Below, in pieces: positions 1 to 9,761 of a DNA stretch of 45,158 bases. The first letter of the stretch is position 1. Every line of letters begins with the position of its first letter. The notes under the pieces are model-generated. The model made no database searches, was not told the DNA's origin, and saw only the letters and a list, made by a program, of their open reading frames with translations. The position numbers and the translations under genes were made by a program. The DNA is from Bacteroidales bacterium. Lineage in GTDB: Bacteria; Bacteroidota; Bacteroidia; Bacteroidales; WCHB1-69. The stretch is taken from assembly GCA_016290295.1 (NCBI GenBank), contig JAEETJ010000023.1:1-45158 (forward strand), written 5' to 3'.

Positions 1-113
1 GCACCAGCCTGTCCTGAACGGTCTCTGTTTCCTGCGAAAGATTGTCCCGCATACGAAAGAAGACCCACAACTGCGCAAATGATAAATGTTTTATATATTT
101 TATTCATAGCCAT
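1..113 (-). CDS. PorV/PorQ-like outer-membrane protein, N-terminal fragment (cut by window edge)
   Basis: Only the first 37 codons are inside the window. The reading begins at ATG 113 (a second in-frame ATG lies at 107) and gives a signal peptide of about 27 residues, with a lysine followed by a hydrophobic stretch ending near SFA, then GNRDRSGQAGA. A mature N-terminus of this kind is what I recall for Bacteroidota PorV/PorQ-family beta-barrels, which act with the type IX secretion system. The start lies 27 bp behind the stop of the 1681-residue T9SS-type gene, so it is probably the third gene of that operon. The assignment rests on a short stretch plus context. It could be another outer-membrane protein. 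Confidence 0.5.
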   Translation of the reverse strand, partial: MAMNKIYKTFIICAVVGLLSYAGQSFAGNRDRSGQAG

Positions 114-140
114 TATTTTTTAATATTCTCAAAATACGTT

Positions 141-3100
141 TTAGAAAGCATTTAAGTCGGTTGGACGCATAGCGCAGAAGAATTTCAGGGTTCTTTCACC
201 AACATTAGGAGCCTTGACATGGATGATATAAATACCACCAGCCACAGGAATTCCAGCGTGGTTCTTCAAATCCCAATCAATGTAGGTTGTTGCCTCGTCT
301 GAAGCTTTCTTACTCAACGTACGGATCAGTACACCATTGGCTGAATAGATAGATACTTCACAAGGAGCGGGTAAGTTCACAATCTTCACGTATGTTTCAA
401 GTGCAGTAGATTCATATTTGGAGAAGCCATAGTATGGATTCGGCACAATATTGATATCCTGCAACATTTCATCGTGATATTCCTTAGAATTATTGATAAC
501 AGGAGCCAAATCAGCGGTAGAGAAGCTATACAACGGGAAACCTTCATTTTCGATAGGTCCATGAGTTGCTTCGTAAGCCATTCTCTGGTCATCGCTGAAC
601 CAACGTGATTTGTATCTCATGTATGGACGGGATACACGGATCTTGACAGTTGCGTCATTACCAGACTTGAGCCATTGATCTTCGTATCCAGGCATCGGCA
701 TAGGAATGGTAGTCCACATTACATTGTTGAACAACTGCATTTTCACAGCTCTTCTCTGTGGACGGTTCAATGAGGTATCGCTTGTGAAGGATGAGAACTT
801 GGCAGCTAACCATTCACCTTCATCATACGGACCACATTCATAGTTGTCGTATCCCTGACCATCGGGACCAACAACGAGAGCATCGCCATTTACATAATTA
901 CGTATCTGACCACCATGCTGATAAGAGGTATGAGCACCAGCGGAGCTCAAATTACCGGCACCTTGACGCAATTGATCATCATCATTGTAATTACGTTTTG
1001 CAAATCTGTCCTCATATTGGATAGGAGCTGTTGAACCTGAACTGCTGCAGATATACAGAAAATGTCTTCCACCGAATGCGGGTTCAGGCATTACGCAAAG
1101 TGCGTGTACATCATCCACACCACCATGATCCAACATAGCATAGTTATTCCACATGGTCATATACTCGTTTTCTGTAAGTTCTTCAGTCTCGCCTGTTTCA
1201 GGATCGGTAAAATATGCATACATAGTGGTAGGATTGAAAATCATATCATTACCATTATTCAATGTATCCAATGAATTTTCGGCAAACATGACATTCAGTC
1301 TTTCACCTGTTTCAACATTGATAGCATAACCCGGGAACCAGCCGAAACCAGTTGTACCTGAATTGTCGGGGTTACCATTCTTGTCAACAGAAGGATTGTG
1401 TTTAGGTTCATGACGTACATTATCACCATATTCAGTAGGTACAAAACCAGTTGCTGTTGAACCAGCTTCAAGTACGAGACAACGAGTCCACAAGCTCTTG
1501 TCGGAAGTATAGACAACATCCACTGAATACAAGTTAGTCATTGTCATGTTGTGACCCATAGACCACTGTGCATGGTTAACGGAGGCGTGCTGTGTAGCAG
1601 AACGACCATCGTCATAATGAGGCCACAAATCGTTATTGGTATATTCTTTCTGTTTCAACAACTCTGCGAAATCATAGTAACGCGGAGTGGGGCAACCAGC
1701 ACCTGAAGCATAGAAAACTGTATCAGGAACTACGAAACCAGCTTTGGGACCTCCAGAATAAGGAGATGCAATCACGTAAGGAGCCCATGTACCGTATACA
1801 ACTGATTCATATTGTGAAATAGGATCTCTGAAAGCTCTCATACATTGAGTGTTATATGGAGACTCATCACCATTAGGCGGATAAATCTCACAAGCATCTT
1901 CAATTCTCCATTTCATGTATTCATCTTCAGCACCATCTTGTGAAGACCACTGCTCCCAGTTACCTTGTGCCTGGTTACCTGAACGGATCCAGTTGCTCGG
2001 ATATTCACCTTCGATATCTTGCTGACCGAACAGCCATGGAGTAGATTTATCTTCGAAGTTCAAGGATGACTGAAGGAAGCTCACCTGTCCACCCATCAAT
2101 AATGCACCTGAAGAAAGTGTTCCATTATTAGCCTGTTGCAACCAACGCAACTGGCTTTCGTCATGGATTTCAAATGGCTTATTGTAGATAGCCACTGACA
2201 GACCTAATTCCATAAACAGCTGTTCAGTATTGACATTGATGCTAAAATTAGAAGTATCAACAGGTTTTGTAATGTTGAATGTATCTTTCAGGTAAGCATA
2301 CAAATCCTCTTCTGAAGAGAAGTTTACGCCGTCAACACCTGTTACTTTCAATGTCCATTTAGTTTCATCATTCACTTCGTCACCATTCTTGATGAATCTT
2401 ACTTCGTAAGTCAAAGGCTTAACTTGCAGCGGGTCGATTACTCTTACATCAAGAGGACCATAGTTGCTCTTATACGTAACCTTTCCAGCTGAGAAATCTC
2501 CATTAATTCCACCTTTCAAAATATTTGCTCTCGACTCATCATCCATTTCAAGCACGAAACCACCATTTCCTTGACCTTCCAGTCTCGTAATTTGCGGCTG
2601 AGTACCATATGCACACAACTGGTTAACATCAACTCCTGTAGCTTTAGGACTATGAGGAATACCAGAAACAATCTTAATATTTCTTCTACCTGCCAAATAC
2701 GGAGTCTTTTGACCTTTCAAACCATCGGTAACCTGTTCATCAATTGAGAACGGAGCATATTCGTTATATGCGTATGCAATGACCATGAAGTAATAGGTCT
2801 TATGATTCACTAAGGTGCTGTTTCCTGTAGCGAACTTATCTTCAGTGACTCTGAAGGTACGTTGAATACCACTATTGGAACCATTAACTTTTTCGACAGC
2901 CACATTGGTATTTAATGATTGGTCGAACTCCCAGTTGATCAACTGACCGATTGCAGTACCATCGGGACGGAAGTTCACAACGTCGCATTGAGCGATCAAA
3001 CGTACTCTGTCCAAGTTACCGATATCAGAAACGCTAACATCTTTTCCTGATACCTGATAAATCTGATAACCTTCGAACACATATTTGTTGCTTCCTTCCG

Positions 3101-5186
3101 GATATCTCTTATAAACAGAAGTTACAGCAGTTACAGAGTCAACAGTACCATCAGGATTAGTAAATACCTGAGTATAAGTTGAGTCAGTATTATAACCTTC
3201 ATTAATCTGAGGATCTACTTCAGCATATTGTTCATTCTTGTTGTTAGAGTCATCTCTATCATTGGTCAAATAAATGATCAACTCATTTTCGTATTCCTTA
3301 ATAGTCACATCCGGAGCATCAGGACCATCCAATACTTTGAAGCAGTTTTCGAACAAAGCCTGGCACTTGTCATCGGCAATTTTCAGCAATTCAACTGACT
3401 GCCAGGGACCACCTGAATAGGAACGTGCCCATGGAATACCAACGGTAATGTAGTTAACGGCACCACGACGCAAGGTGAAAGGACCAGCAGACTGCATGAA
3501 ACGTCTGTCTGAAGGCTGGTCATTGGCCACAGTTTCCTCTACCCAACCACGGCTTCCACCATAGTCTTGATAGTTAAACACATCACGTTGTGCAGGATCC
3601 TCAATACCCCAGTTACATGGGTCACTGGTACCCGGGAACATGAAGTCGCATTCCGGTCCTACCACTCCACCGTAGTCGGGGTGAGCCAAAGCACCGTAGG
3701 TCATACGTTGACCATCTTTCCAGATACCTTTCAACATCTGATAGTATTCAGTAGCTTTTCTTGGGTCACCACGGTTACTATCGTCATTATTGTGGAATAC
3801 GAAACGTCTCATACCGAAACGTTCATTATTGGCAATACTATCACCAAAGTTCACACCATTGATAGCGAACTGGTCACTTGGATAGTCGCTTTTCAAGAAC
3901 TGGTCACAATATACTTTATTGGCAACTGTACCAACAACACCTGCTTGATTTATATCAAAATGAGGATTATCACGGCCAACCGTTTCACCTGTTGAATCAT
4001 CCACCATATAGTCGGGATCGATATAAGGACCTTGGAAGAAGTCAACACCAACAGCGGGAGGATTGGCACCATAGTGTTGAGCCAAACCTGCACCATCAAT
4101 AGGCAGACCATTATAGCAATAACCCAAACCACGAGCAACATCACAACCGACGTAGTCATCATGTGAATAACCCAAATCGGGGTCAACCCACTGTGAGAAG
4201 AAGGTCTGGTTCAAGTTGGTAGTAGAACGGTTGATGATTTCGTATGAATAGAAAGTCATGTTGTTCAAGTCATCATTTGTTTGGAAAGCAAATGCCTGTG
4301 CACGGATTTCCAAACCGATGGAAGCACCACCTGTTTCGGTATGTGCGTTACCCTTATCATTGAAAATCCAGAACAAGGTTTCATCACCTTTCAACACGTG
4401 GTCGGCATACACCATACCATCAATACCGATGGAGTTAGCGTATGTCGGGAACTCTGAAACACGTTCCTGTTCGTAAGGAATTGGCAACAAACCGTGAGCA
4501 GCTCTAGACTTGTTAGCTTCAGTCCAAGGGCAAAGTTCATTGTCAATATCATAATACGGATAGTCACCGTTTTCAGGATCGTATTCATAGTTACCATTCA
4601 CATCCTTGAATGGAGCCAGATAGAATGACTGTTTTTTGTTATCATAATCACCATGTGCAGGCCAGTTTCTGATAGCCAGAGAAGGATTAGGCACAACATG
4701 ATTATGCGTATTGTAAGCATTAATATGTTCGTCAACTTCTGCACGGGTCATTTTGAACATTTTGTCCCATGCGGCACAATCCTCTTGGGCGATCTGGGCC
4801 AGACCATCCACAGAAAGAGGACCAGTCCAATAGTCATCACCAACCTGACGGAAACGGACAGCAGCCAATTTCAACTGGTTGTTATCATCCAGACCACCAA
4901 TCCACAGAGCTGCAGCGAACATAGAGCTTTTACCAGAGCCCTTAGGAACCTCGTATTCTGCAAGCTCCTTATTCCACATCGTACCATTGGTTTCGATGTA
5001 AGCACGTACATTGTTAATAGTCAACTCATTGGAGTTTGTAGCCGACAAACATTTTGCGGAACCGGCCTTAGCCTGGGTTTGGGCCTTCTTTTTAGGATCT
5101 CCAATCCATCTTTCTGCCTGGACGGTTCCAATCGCAGACAGAAGCACGAGAGCTACTAAAAATAAACTTTTAATTGTATTCTTCAT
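141..5186 (-). CDS. Large secreted protein with C-terminal FlgD-like/T9SS-type sorting region (1681 aa)
   Basis: The product has a clear signal peptide (about residues 1-24, ending VQA). Next comes a long ectodomain with landmarks of a conserved Bacteroidota secreted family: NVRAYIETNG near residue 60, AALWIGGLDD near 92, HTETGG and GLEIRAQAFAF near 280-300, and QWVDPDLG near 335. The last 100 residues begin NIVPNPYYGF and carry a beta-sandwich of the FlgD/T9SS type A kind (SIYSANGVLIRTL, then GIPVAGGIYIIHVK). Unlike canonical type A signals it does not stop at the last strand but continues with a tail ending MRPTDLNAF. It lies 41 bp behind the TonB receptor gene and 27 bp before the PorV-like start, so the three are probably co-transcribed. 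Function is unknown. Surface display or secretion through T9SS is inferred. Confidence 0.85.
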   Translation of the reverse strand: MKNTIKSLFLVALVLLSAIGTVQAERWIGDPKKKAQTQAKAGSAKCLSATNSNELTINNVRAYIETNGTMWNKELAEYEVPKGSGKSSMFAAALWIGGLDDNNQLKLAAVRFRQVGDDYWTGPLSVDGLAQIAQEDCAAWDKMFKMTRAEVDEHINAYNTHNHVVPNPSLAIRNWPAHGDYDNKKQSFYLAPFKDVNGNYEYDPENGDYPYYDIDNELCPWTEANKSRAAHGLLPIPYEQERVSEFPTYANSIGIDGMVYADHVLKGDETLFWIFNDKGNAHTETGGASIGLEIRAQAFAFQTNDDLNNMTFYSYEIINRSTTNLNQTFFSQWVDPDLGYSHDDYVGCDVARGLGYCYNGLPIDGAGLAQHYGANPPAVGVDFFQGPYIDPDYMVDDSTGETVGRDNPHFDINQAGVVGTVANKVYCDQFLKSDYPSDQFAINGVNFGDSIANNERFGMRRFVFHNNDDSNRGDPRKATEYYQMLKGIWKDGQRMTYGALAHPDYGGVVGPECDFMFPGTSDPCNWGIEDPAQRDVFNYQDYGGSRGWVEETVANDQPSDRRFMQSAGPFTLRRGAVNYITVGIPWARSYSGGPWQSVELLKIADDKCQALFENCFKVLDGPDAPDVTIKEYENELIIYLTNDRDDSNNKNEQYAEVDPQINEGYNTDSTYTQVFTNPDGTVDSVTAVTSVYKRYPEGSNKYVFEGYQIYQVSGKDVSVSDIGNLDRVRLIAQCDVVNFRPDGTAIGQLINWEFDQSLNTNVAVEKVNGSNSGIQRTFRVTEDKFATGNSTLVNHKTYYFMVIAYAYNEYAPFSIDEQVTDGLKGQKTPYLAGRRNIKIVSGIPHSPKATGVDVNQLCAYGTQPQITRLEGQGNGGFVLEMDDESRANILKGGINGDFSAGKVTYKSNYGPLDVRVIDPLQVKPLTYEVRFIKNGDEVNDETKWTLKVTGVDGVNFSSEEDLYAYLKDTFNITKPVDTSNFSINVNTEQLFMELGLSVAIYNKPFEIHDESQLRWLQQANNGTLSSGALLMGGQVSFLQSSLNFEDKSTPWLFGQQDIEGEYPSNWIRSGNQAQGNWEQWSSQDGAEDEYMKWRIEDACEIYPPNGDESPYNTQCMRAFRDPISQYESVVYGTWAPYVIASPYSGGPKAGFVVPDTVFYASGAGCPTPRYYDFAELLKQKEYTNNDLWPHYDDGRSATQHASVNHAQWSMGHNMTMTNLYSVDVVYTSDKSLWTRCLVLEAGSTATGFVPTEYGDNVRHEPKHNPSVDKNGNPDNSGTTGFGWFPGYAINVETGERLNVMFAENSLDTLNNGNDMIFNPTTMYAYFTDPETGETEELTENEYMTMWNNYAMLDHGGVDDVHALCVMPEPAFGGRHFLYICSSSGSTAPIQYEDRFAKRNYNDDDQLRQGAGNLSSAGAHTSYQHGGQIRNYVNGDALVVGPDGQGYDNYECGPYDEGEWLAAKFSSFTSDTSLNRPQRRAVKMQLFNNVMWTTIPMPMPGYEDQWLKSGNDATVKIRVSRPYMRYKSRWFSDDQRMAYEATHGPIENEGFPLYSFSTADLAPVINNSKEYHDEMLQDINIVPNPYYGFSKYESTALETYVKIVNLPAPCEVSIYSANGVLIRTLSKKASDEATTYIDWDLKNHAGIPVAGGIYIIHVKAPNVGERTLKFFCAMRPTDLNAF

Positions 5187-5227
5187 GATTATTTATTTTT
5201 ATTATTATCAAACTGTTGGATTAAAGA

Positions 5228-8200
5228 TTAGAATCCGAATTGAACACCCAAGCTCACACGTGTTGGCTGGCTATAGTTATAAGGATCCTGCATAATCATA
5301 TTATAATAGTTGATGAATGCGCTACGGTCAGTTTGAGACTGAACAATTGCTCTGTATTCTGTTGCTGACAAGAAACCATCATCATCCGGATTTCCCGTGT
5401 AGTCATATACATAGAGAACATTCTTGAAATTGAACAAGTTTTGGATATCCAAGTAAACAGTCAGATAACCAGGTTTCACACCCTTAGGATTACCATCTTT
5501 ATCCTTTGCGTTCTTGCCATACAAGTTCAACATGAAAGTCTTGTCGATACGCAAGTCGCACTGGAAGATCCAAGGTCTATGTGAACCATGGATGGTACCT
5601 TGCAGACGTGAGGTTGTACCAGATACGAATGTTGAGTTAGGAGTACTTGAACGGCTGTAAGGCATACCTGAAGCGGCAGAGAACAGAAGGGTAATACCAG
5701 CATCCTGGAACCATCTGATTTCCTTAACGGTATTGGTACCTTTTTTCTGCTTTCTAGTAACAGGTCCATTATATTCTGTACCATGATCGAAACGATAGTC
5801 AATAGTGGCACCCAATCTATGACGCTGGTCAAATGACAAATTCACCAAAGTTCTCAAGTTCGGCTGACCGGAAGCGATGATGGCAGCGTTTGAACTAGCG
5901 GATGAACCAGTACCTTTTGCAAACTGCAAAGTGTAGTTAGCACGGAAAGAAATATTTTTGACTCGTCTCAATTCATAGCTCAAAGTGAAGCCCTGAACAG
6001 TACCGAAGTCCATATTCTTATATGAATAATATGTACTTGGATATGCACCAGTGAAACGGTATGACTGTATCATGTCACGTTTTTCTGAATAATAAGCTGC
6101 AATACTGATAGCTGACTTTTCACCGATTTTCTGACGGAAACCGATTTCATAATCAACACTTCTCTGAGGTTTCAATGCAGGGTTATTGATAATGCTGGTA
6201 GCATAATCTTCAATAAACATATAAGTGATAGGATTAATGCTCAAGTTGGTAGGACGTGAAGTCACAATATTATAGTGAGCATAGAACAAAGAGTTGTCTG
6301 ATACAGGGAAGGAGAAGGAGATACGAGGCATTACTGACCAGTTGGGAGCATAGTTGCCGAAAGCGTCAGCTTCAACCTTGGTTACATCTGTTTCATCCAA
6401 TTTATTCTTCAAGATAGGACCAGCTGTATTCAATGACAGGTCGGTTTCTGGGTCGGTAACCAAGTCACCATATTTGTCATACCAATTGTCACCATCACGA
6501 TAACCAATTACAGCCACGTCGAAGTTATCAGGATTAAGGTTGGCATTGTAATAACTTCTTTGGTTTACATATACATACCAATTGTCATTAGCACCTTCCA
6601 GAATAGTTTCTCTGCCAAAGTTCAAGGCCTTCAGTTCCTTTACAGTATAAGCATCACGGAAGAGATAAGGATCTTTCAGCACATCCTGATTAGCATCGAA
6701 ATAGTCAACACGGACACCCACGCTAAAGAGCAAGCTGTTAATAGAGAATTTATCCTGCAGATAGAATGCCAAATAAGTAGGCTGATATGCGCCAATTTCG
6801 TATGTTCTCTTACCATCTTTCTTGGTGAAGAAATCTCTGATGGAAGCACTACCTCTGTATTTCTTTCCAAGACCATCGAAACCCATGTAAGAAACAATAC
6901 CGCCATGACCGGTACCAACCACTAATTCTTCTGTGGAGAACAGGGCCAAGCCTCCCATTTCATTGTATTGAGCAGGTGTAATGTCATCCACATCAACCCA
7001 TTCTCTCAGATTCATACCCAGTTGGTTACGGATATTCTGTGCGAAACCACCATCAGCCACATCACCGAGAGCACGGTCAAACCAAATATAGATGTCTCCA
7101 TCATAACCATTGAAATCGATACTATGCTCATTAATGAAGTTCTGTCTTTGTTCATTATTATACCAAGAAGGCATCATAGCATCCAAATACACAGGATGAG
7201 TAATGTCGATTTCGTCGTTATGCTGATTAGCTTTGTTTCTCATCAGAGTCCAAATTCCGAAAGGAGAAACGGAGTAGCTACGTGAAATGATTTTCTCGAA
7301 TTCAAAACCGAGTTTCAACTCATGGTTGGTTAAGTTCATAGAAATGCTGGCCTTAAGACCGAACACATCCTGTTGAGATTTACCGTAACTAGTATAAGGA
7401 ATATTCGGTGAGCCATACAAACTATAGGGTGAATTGGGACCTTGACCATTCAACAATGCACCGAACATTACATACAAGTCGTCATCATACGGTTGATCAG
7501 CACCATAATTGGCAGCGATATAAGCTGGTGAGAACTGATCGTAGAAGTTTTGGGTATAGAAAATCAAACCTGGGTTCATATTACCTGATTCAAAGGTAAG
7601 CAAAGTATCCAGACGGTTATTCATTCTATATATATTACCATAATATGTAATACCTGTTTGCGGATCTAAATAAGAACTTTCCGCATCAGCATATTTCTCT
7701 GCAAAGTGAGATTTGAATCGTCCGATATAACCATAGTTAAACAAATTGCCCTTGTGGGTAGCATCTTGTGTAGTAGAGTTATAACGGGTGAAGTTAAAGT
7801 TGATATCATACATCACGTTTTTCAGGATACCTGTTCCTGTAGTATCCGTGAAGACTCTATGATTCAAACGTGCGCTGACACGGGTTGTATTAGAGATTGA
7901 TTCGGGGTTATTCTGAGCATTAAACAAAGCTCTTGAAGTTCCCCAGCTTCTACCTTTGTTGTATTCATATGATCCGTTGAAAGAGAGACGGATGTTATTG
8001 GTTCTACCGAAGAGAAATTCGATTTTACCCTGTGCCAAATAGTTCCAATAACCAGCATGGTCACGAACTCTTTGTTTCACAAAAGCGTCGGAGCCGAGGT
8101 ATTCAGCTTCCAATTTAGTTACACCGAAAACAGAATTACCATTAGCATCTGTCTGGGGGTAACGGATAGGAGCCTCTGTGATGCCGAGGATAGTCTCAGG

Positions 8201-9091
8201 GGTAGCACGCCAGGTACCTGGTTTTTTCCAACTACCCTTACCTGCGGGATAACCGTCCTTGACATATTCAACCTCGCCACTGATCAAGAAACCGATACGG
8301 GCGGGGTCATCTCTTTTCTTACCCTTCAAGATAGGACCTGTCAAAGAAGCAGCGGCCAGGAAATTGTTGTAACCTTCCAAAGAACCACGCAACTCAACTG
8401 ATCCGTGGAAATCCTTAGAAGCGGGTTTCGTGGTAATCACGGTAAAGCTCGTACCATCACCCAATTCAGCGGGGATACCACCCTGAATCAGCTGGGCTTC
8501 TTCCACAGTACTCATAGCCACACTGGCGTTACCTCTCATTCTCACACCGTCAACAATCATCTGCTGACCATCGGAACGGTTACCACGCACAGCGGTCATA
8601 TTACCATCCACACTGGATACACCTTCCAAGTTGGACAATGCCGCTGTGATTGAACGACCAGGGGTTTTACGAACAGCGTCACCACTCAAACGTGTGGTGG
8701 AAGAGGTGTTATCGGCATCGAACACAGGTGGTTCCCAAACAACTTCAACAACATCCAAGTCTGTGGCACAGTTAATCTTGAAGTCAACGAATTGAACCTG
8801 TCCGGTTTTCACCACCACGCCTGTTTTCTTCATTGTCTTCTTACAGGTCATCTCGGCATTGGCCTCGATGTCGTAAGTGCCTGGCTGGATACCAAACAAC
8901 TGATACTCTCCTTTTTCGTTAGACATGTTGTAGTTGACAACCTTGTCGTCCACCTTAAGATAGACGTTGGTGTACGCCAACGGCTCTCCTGTCTGATCCG
9001 TGATTACTCCCTTAATCGTTCCCGATTGGGAATAAGCAAAGCTGGAAAAAAGGATGATCACTCCGAGTGTAAAGAGTAATTTTTTCATCAT
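5228..9091 (-). CDS. TonB-dependent receptor with carboxypeptidase-regulatory-like N-terminal domain (1287 aa)
   Basis: Residues 1-22 form a signal peptide (ending AYSQ). Residues about 24-110 are a CarboxypepD_reg-like domain (GTIKGVITDQTGEPLAYTNV). A plug domain follows (about 125-250, with SNLEGVSSVDG, VRGNRSDGQQMIVDGVRMRG and GGIPAELGDG). The rest is a beta-barrel ending in FGF, with the C-terminal Phe expected for BAM-dependent outer-membrane insertion. The architecture resembles SusC-like receptors, but no SusD-like lipoprotein gene follows. Instead the next two genes are a large T9SS-type protein and a PorV-like barrel. The substrate cannot be read from the sequence. Given its partners it may serve surface protein display rather than glycan import. 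Confidence 0.93.
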   Translation of the reverse strand: MMKKLLFTLGVIILFSSFAYSQSGTIKGVITDQTGEPLAYTNVYLKVDDKVVNYNMSNEKGEYQLFGIQPGTYDIEANAEMTCKKTMKKTGVVVKTGQVQFVDFKINCATDLDVVEVVWEPPVFDADNTSSTTRLSGDAVRKTPGRSITAALSNLEGVSSVDGNMTAVRGNRSDGQQMIVDGVRMRGNASVAMSTVEEAQLIQGGIPAELGDGTSFTVITTKPASKDFHGSVELRGSLEGYNNFLAAASLTGPILKGKKRDDPARIGFLISGEVEYVKDGYPAGKGSWKKPGTWRATPETILGITEAPIRYPQTDANGNSVFGVTKLEAEYLGSDAFVKQRVRDHAGYWNYLAQGKIEFLFGRTNNIRLSFNGSYEYNKGRSWGTSRALFNAQNNPESISNTTRVSARLNHRVFTDTTGTGILKNVMYDINFNFTRYNSTTQDATHKGNLFNYGYIGRFKSHFAEKYADAESSYLDPQTGITYYGNIYRMNNRLDTLLTFESGNMNPGLIFYTQNFYDQFSPAYIAANYGADQPYDDDLYVMFGALLNGQGPNSPYSLYGSPNIPYTSYGKSQQDVFGLKASISMNLTNHELKLGFEFEKIISRSYSVSPFGIWTLMRNKANQHNDEIDITHPVYLDAMMPSWYNNEQRQNFINEHSIDFNGYDGDIYIWFDRALGDVADGGFAQNIRNQLGMNLREWVDVDDITPAQYNEMGGLALFSTEELVVGTGHGGIVSYMGFDGLGKKYRGSASIRDFFTKKDGKRTYEIGAYQPTYLAFYLQDKFSINSLLFSVGVRVDYFDANQDVLKDPYLFRDAYTVKELKALNFGRETILEGANDNWYVYVNQRSYYNANLNPDNFDVAVIGYRDGDNWYDKYGDLVTDPETDLSLNTAGPILKNKLDETDVTKVEADAFGNYAPNWSVMPRISFSFPVSDNSLFYAHYNIVTSRPTNLSINPITYMFIEDYATSIINNPALKPQRSVDYEIGFRQKIGEKSAISIAAYYSEKRDMIQSYRFTGAYPSTYYSYKNMDFGTVQGFTLSYELRRVKNISFRANYTLQFAKGTGSSASSNAAIIASGQPNLRTLVNLSFDQRHRLGATIDYRFDHGTEYNGPVTRKQKKGTNTVKEIRWFQDAGITLLFSAASGMPYSRSSTPNSTFVSGTTSRLQGTIHGSHRPWIFQCDLRIDKTFMLNLYGKNAKDKDGNPKGVKPGYLTVYLDIQNLFNFKNVLYVYDYTGNPDDDGFLSATEYRAIVQSQTDRSAFINYYNMIMQDPYNYSQPTRVSLGVQFGF

Positions 9092-9139
9092 AGCTATTAT
9101 TTTATATTAAACATTATTTTGCAGTATATTTTTAGGCGG

Positions 9140-9161
9140 TAAAGTTACGAAAAATTTTCGT
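9140..9161 (-). promoter_or_regulatory. Probable promoter and palindrome upstream of the TonB receptor
   Basis: On the minus strand TAACTTTA (9147-9140) matches the Bacteroidota -7 element TAnnTTTG except for the last base, 48 bp before the ATG. Directly upstream, 9147-9161 is a perfect 7-bp inverted repeat with one central base (ACGAAAA-A-TTTTCGT). It sits in the spacer between the -7 and the expected -33 position, where a repressor could bind. No clear -33 TTTG is present. Confidence 0.4.
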
Positions 9162-9198
9162 TCCTTACCATACTTCTATTTAAAAAAAATGTAATTTG

Positions 9199-9618
9199 CT
9201 AATTATAAGGGTTTTTTAATATTTCACCATAAATAATAGCCTTCTTTACTTCTTCAGGATCTTGCAAATTAATATTTAACGTTTCTGTTTCATTTTCAAC
9301 TTCTTGTAAATGAATTTCATCTGTAGAAGATGGTTTTGTATTTGCCGATGGCGAAATTACTTCTTCAGAGGCAGAAACATCCTCATAAGTAAAATAAGTT
9401 GACGATTTAGAAGAATTTGGTTCAATTTTTTCATTTTTCCATTTCTCCTTTTCCACAAAATAATCCTCTTCCAAAGACTCAAAATCTTCTTCCAAATTCA
9501 CTTTTCCTGTATGACTTTGGGAAGCGGATGATGCCATTTTCTTTTTTATTTTCACCACTTCACTTCCGATAAAAACGGCAAAAATGCCAAGGGTAATCAA
9601 AACATCAACAAAATCCAT
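9199..9618 (-). CDS. Small membrane-anchored acidic protein (139 aa), conserved Bacteroidales type
   Basis: The chosen start (ATG 9618) opens with MDFVDVLITLGIFAVFIGSE, a single N-terminal transmembrane segment followed by KIKKK, so the bulk is probably cytoplasmic. The middle is low-complexity, rich in Glu, Ser and Thr. The last residues, VKKAIIYGEILKNPYN, resemble the '(R/K)xAxIYxEILxxPY' ending that I recall on many uncharacterised small Bacteroidales proteins. An in-frame ATG at 9651 would add 11 residues but falls at the -7 promoter element (9641-9648), so it is unlikely to be used. No function can be assigned. Confidence 0.7.
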   Translation of the reverse strand: MDFVDVLITLGIFAVFIGSEVVKIKKKMASSASQSHTGKVNLEEDFESLEEDYFVEKEKWKNEKIEPNSSKSSTYFTYEDVSASEEVISPSANTKPSSTDEIHLQEVENETETLNINLQDPEEVKKAIIYGEILKNPYN

Positions 9619-9640
9619 AACTTTTTGTTTTTGTGAGACG

Positions 9641-9669
9641 CAAAGATACAAATTAATTCAATGTGCAAA
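9641..9669 (-). promoter_or_regulatory. Promoter of the small membrane protein gene
   Basis: TATCTTTG (9648-9641, minus strand) matches the Bacteroidota -7 consensus TAnnTTTG and lies 23 bp before ATG 9618. A TTTG at 9669-9666 is a possible -33 element with a 17-bp spacer, slightly short of the usual 19-21. Confidence 0.55.
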
Positions 9670-9725
9670 TTAAACAATGTGCTAATGTGCCAATTAATTA
9701 GCAAATTGGTTAATTAACAAGTAAA
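9655..9725. repeat. Degenerate octamer array (AATGTGCN / AATTANNN type)
   Basis: The spacer can be cut into 8-bp units such as AATGTGCA, AATTAAAC, AATGTGCT, AATGTGCC and AATTAATT. The same unit types recur in the metG-rlmN spacer near 33101-33150. No ORF or RNA was recognised in it. Confidence 0.6.
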
Positions 9726-9761
9726 TAAATCAAGTTGGTTGGTGGATAATAAGGAGATGGG

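Noticed and set aside
5228-9091. SusC of a polysaccharide utilisation locus
   Set aside because: There is no SusD, glycoside hydrolase or sigma/anti-sigma gene beside it. The partners are T9SS-type proteins.
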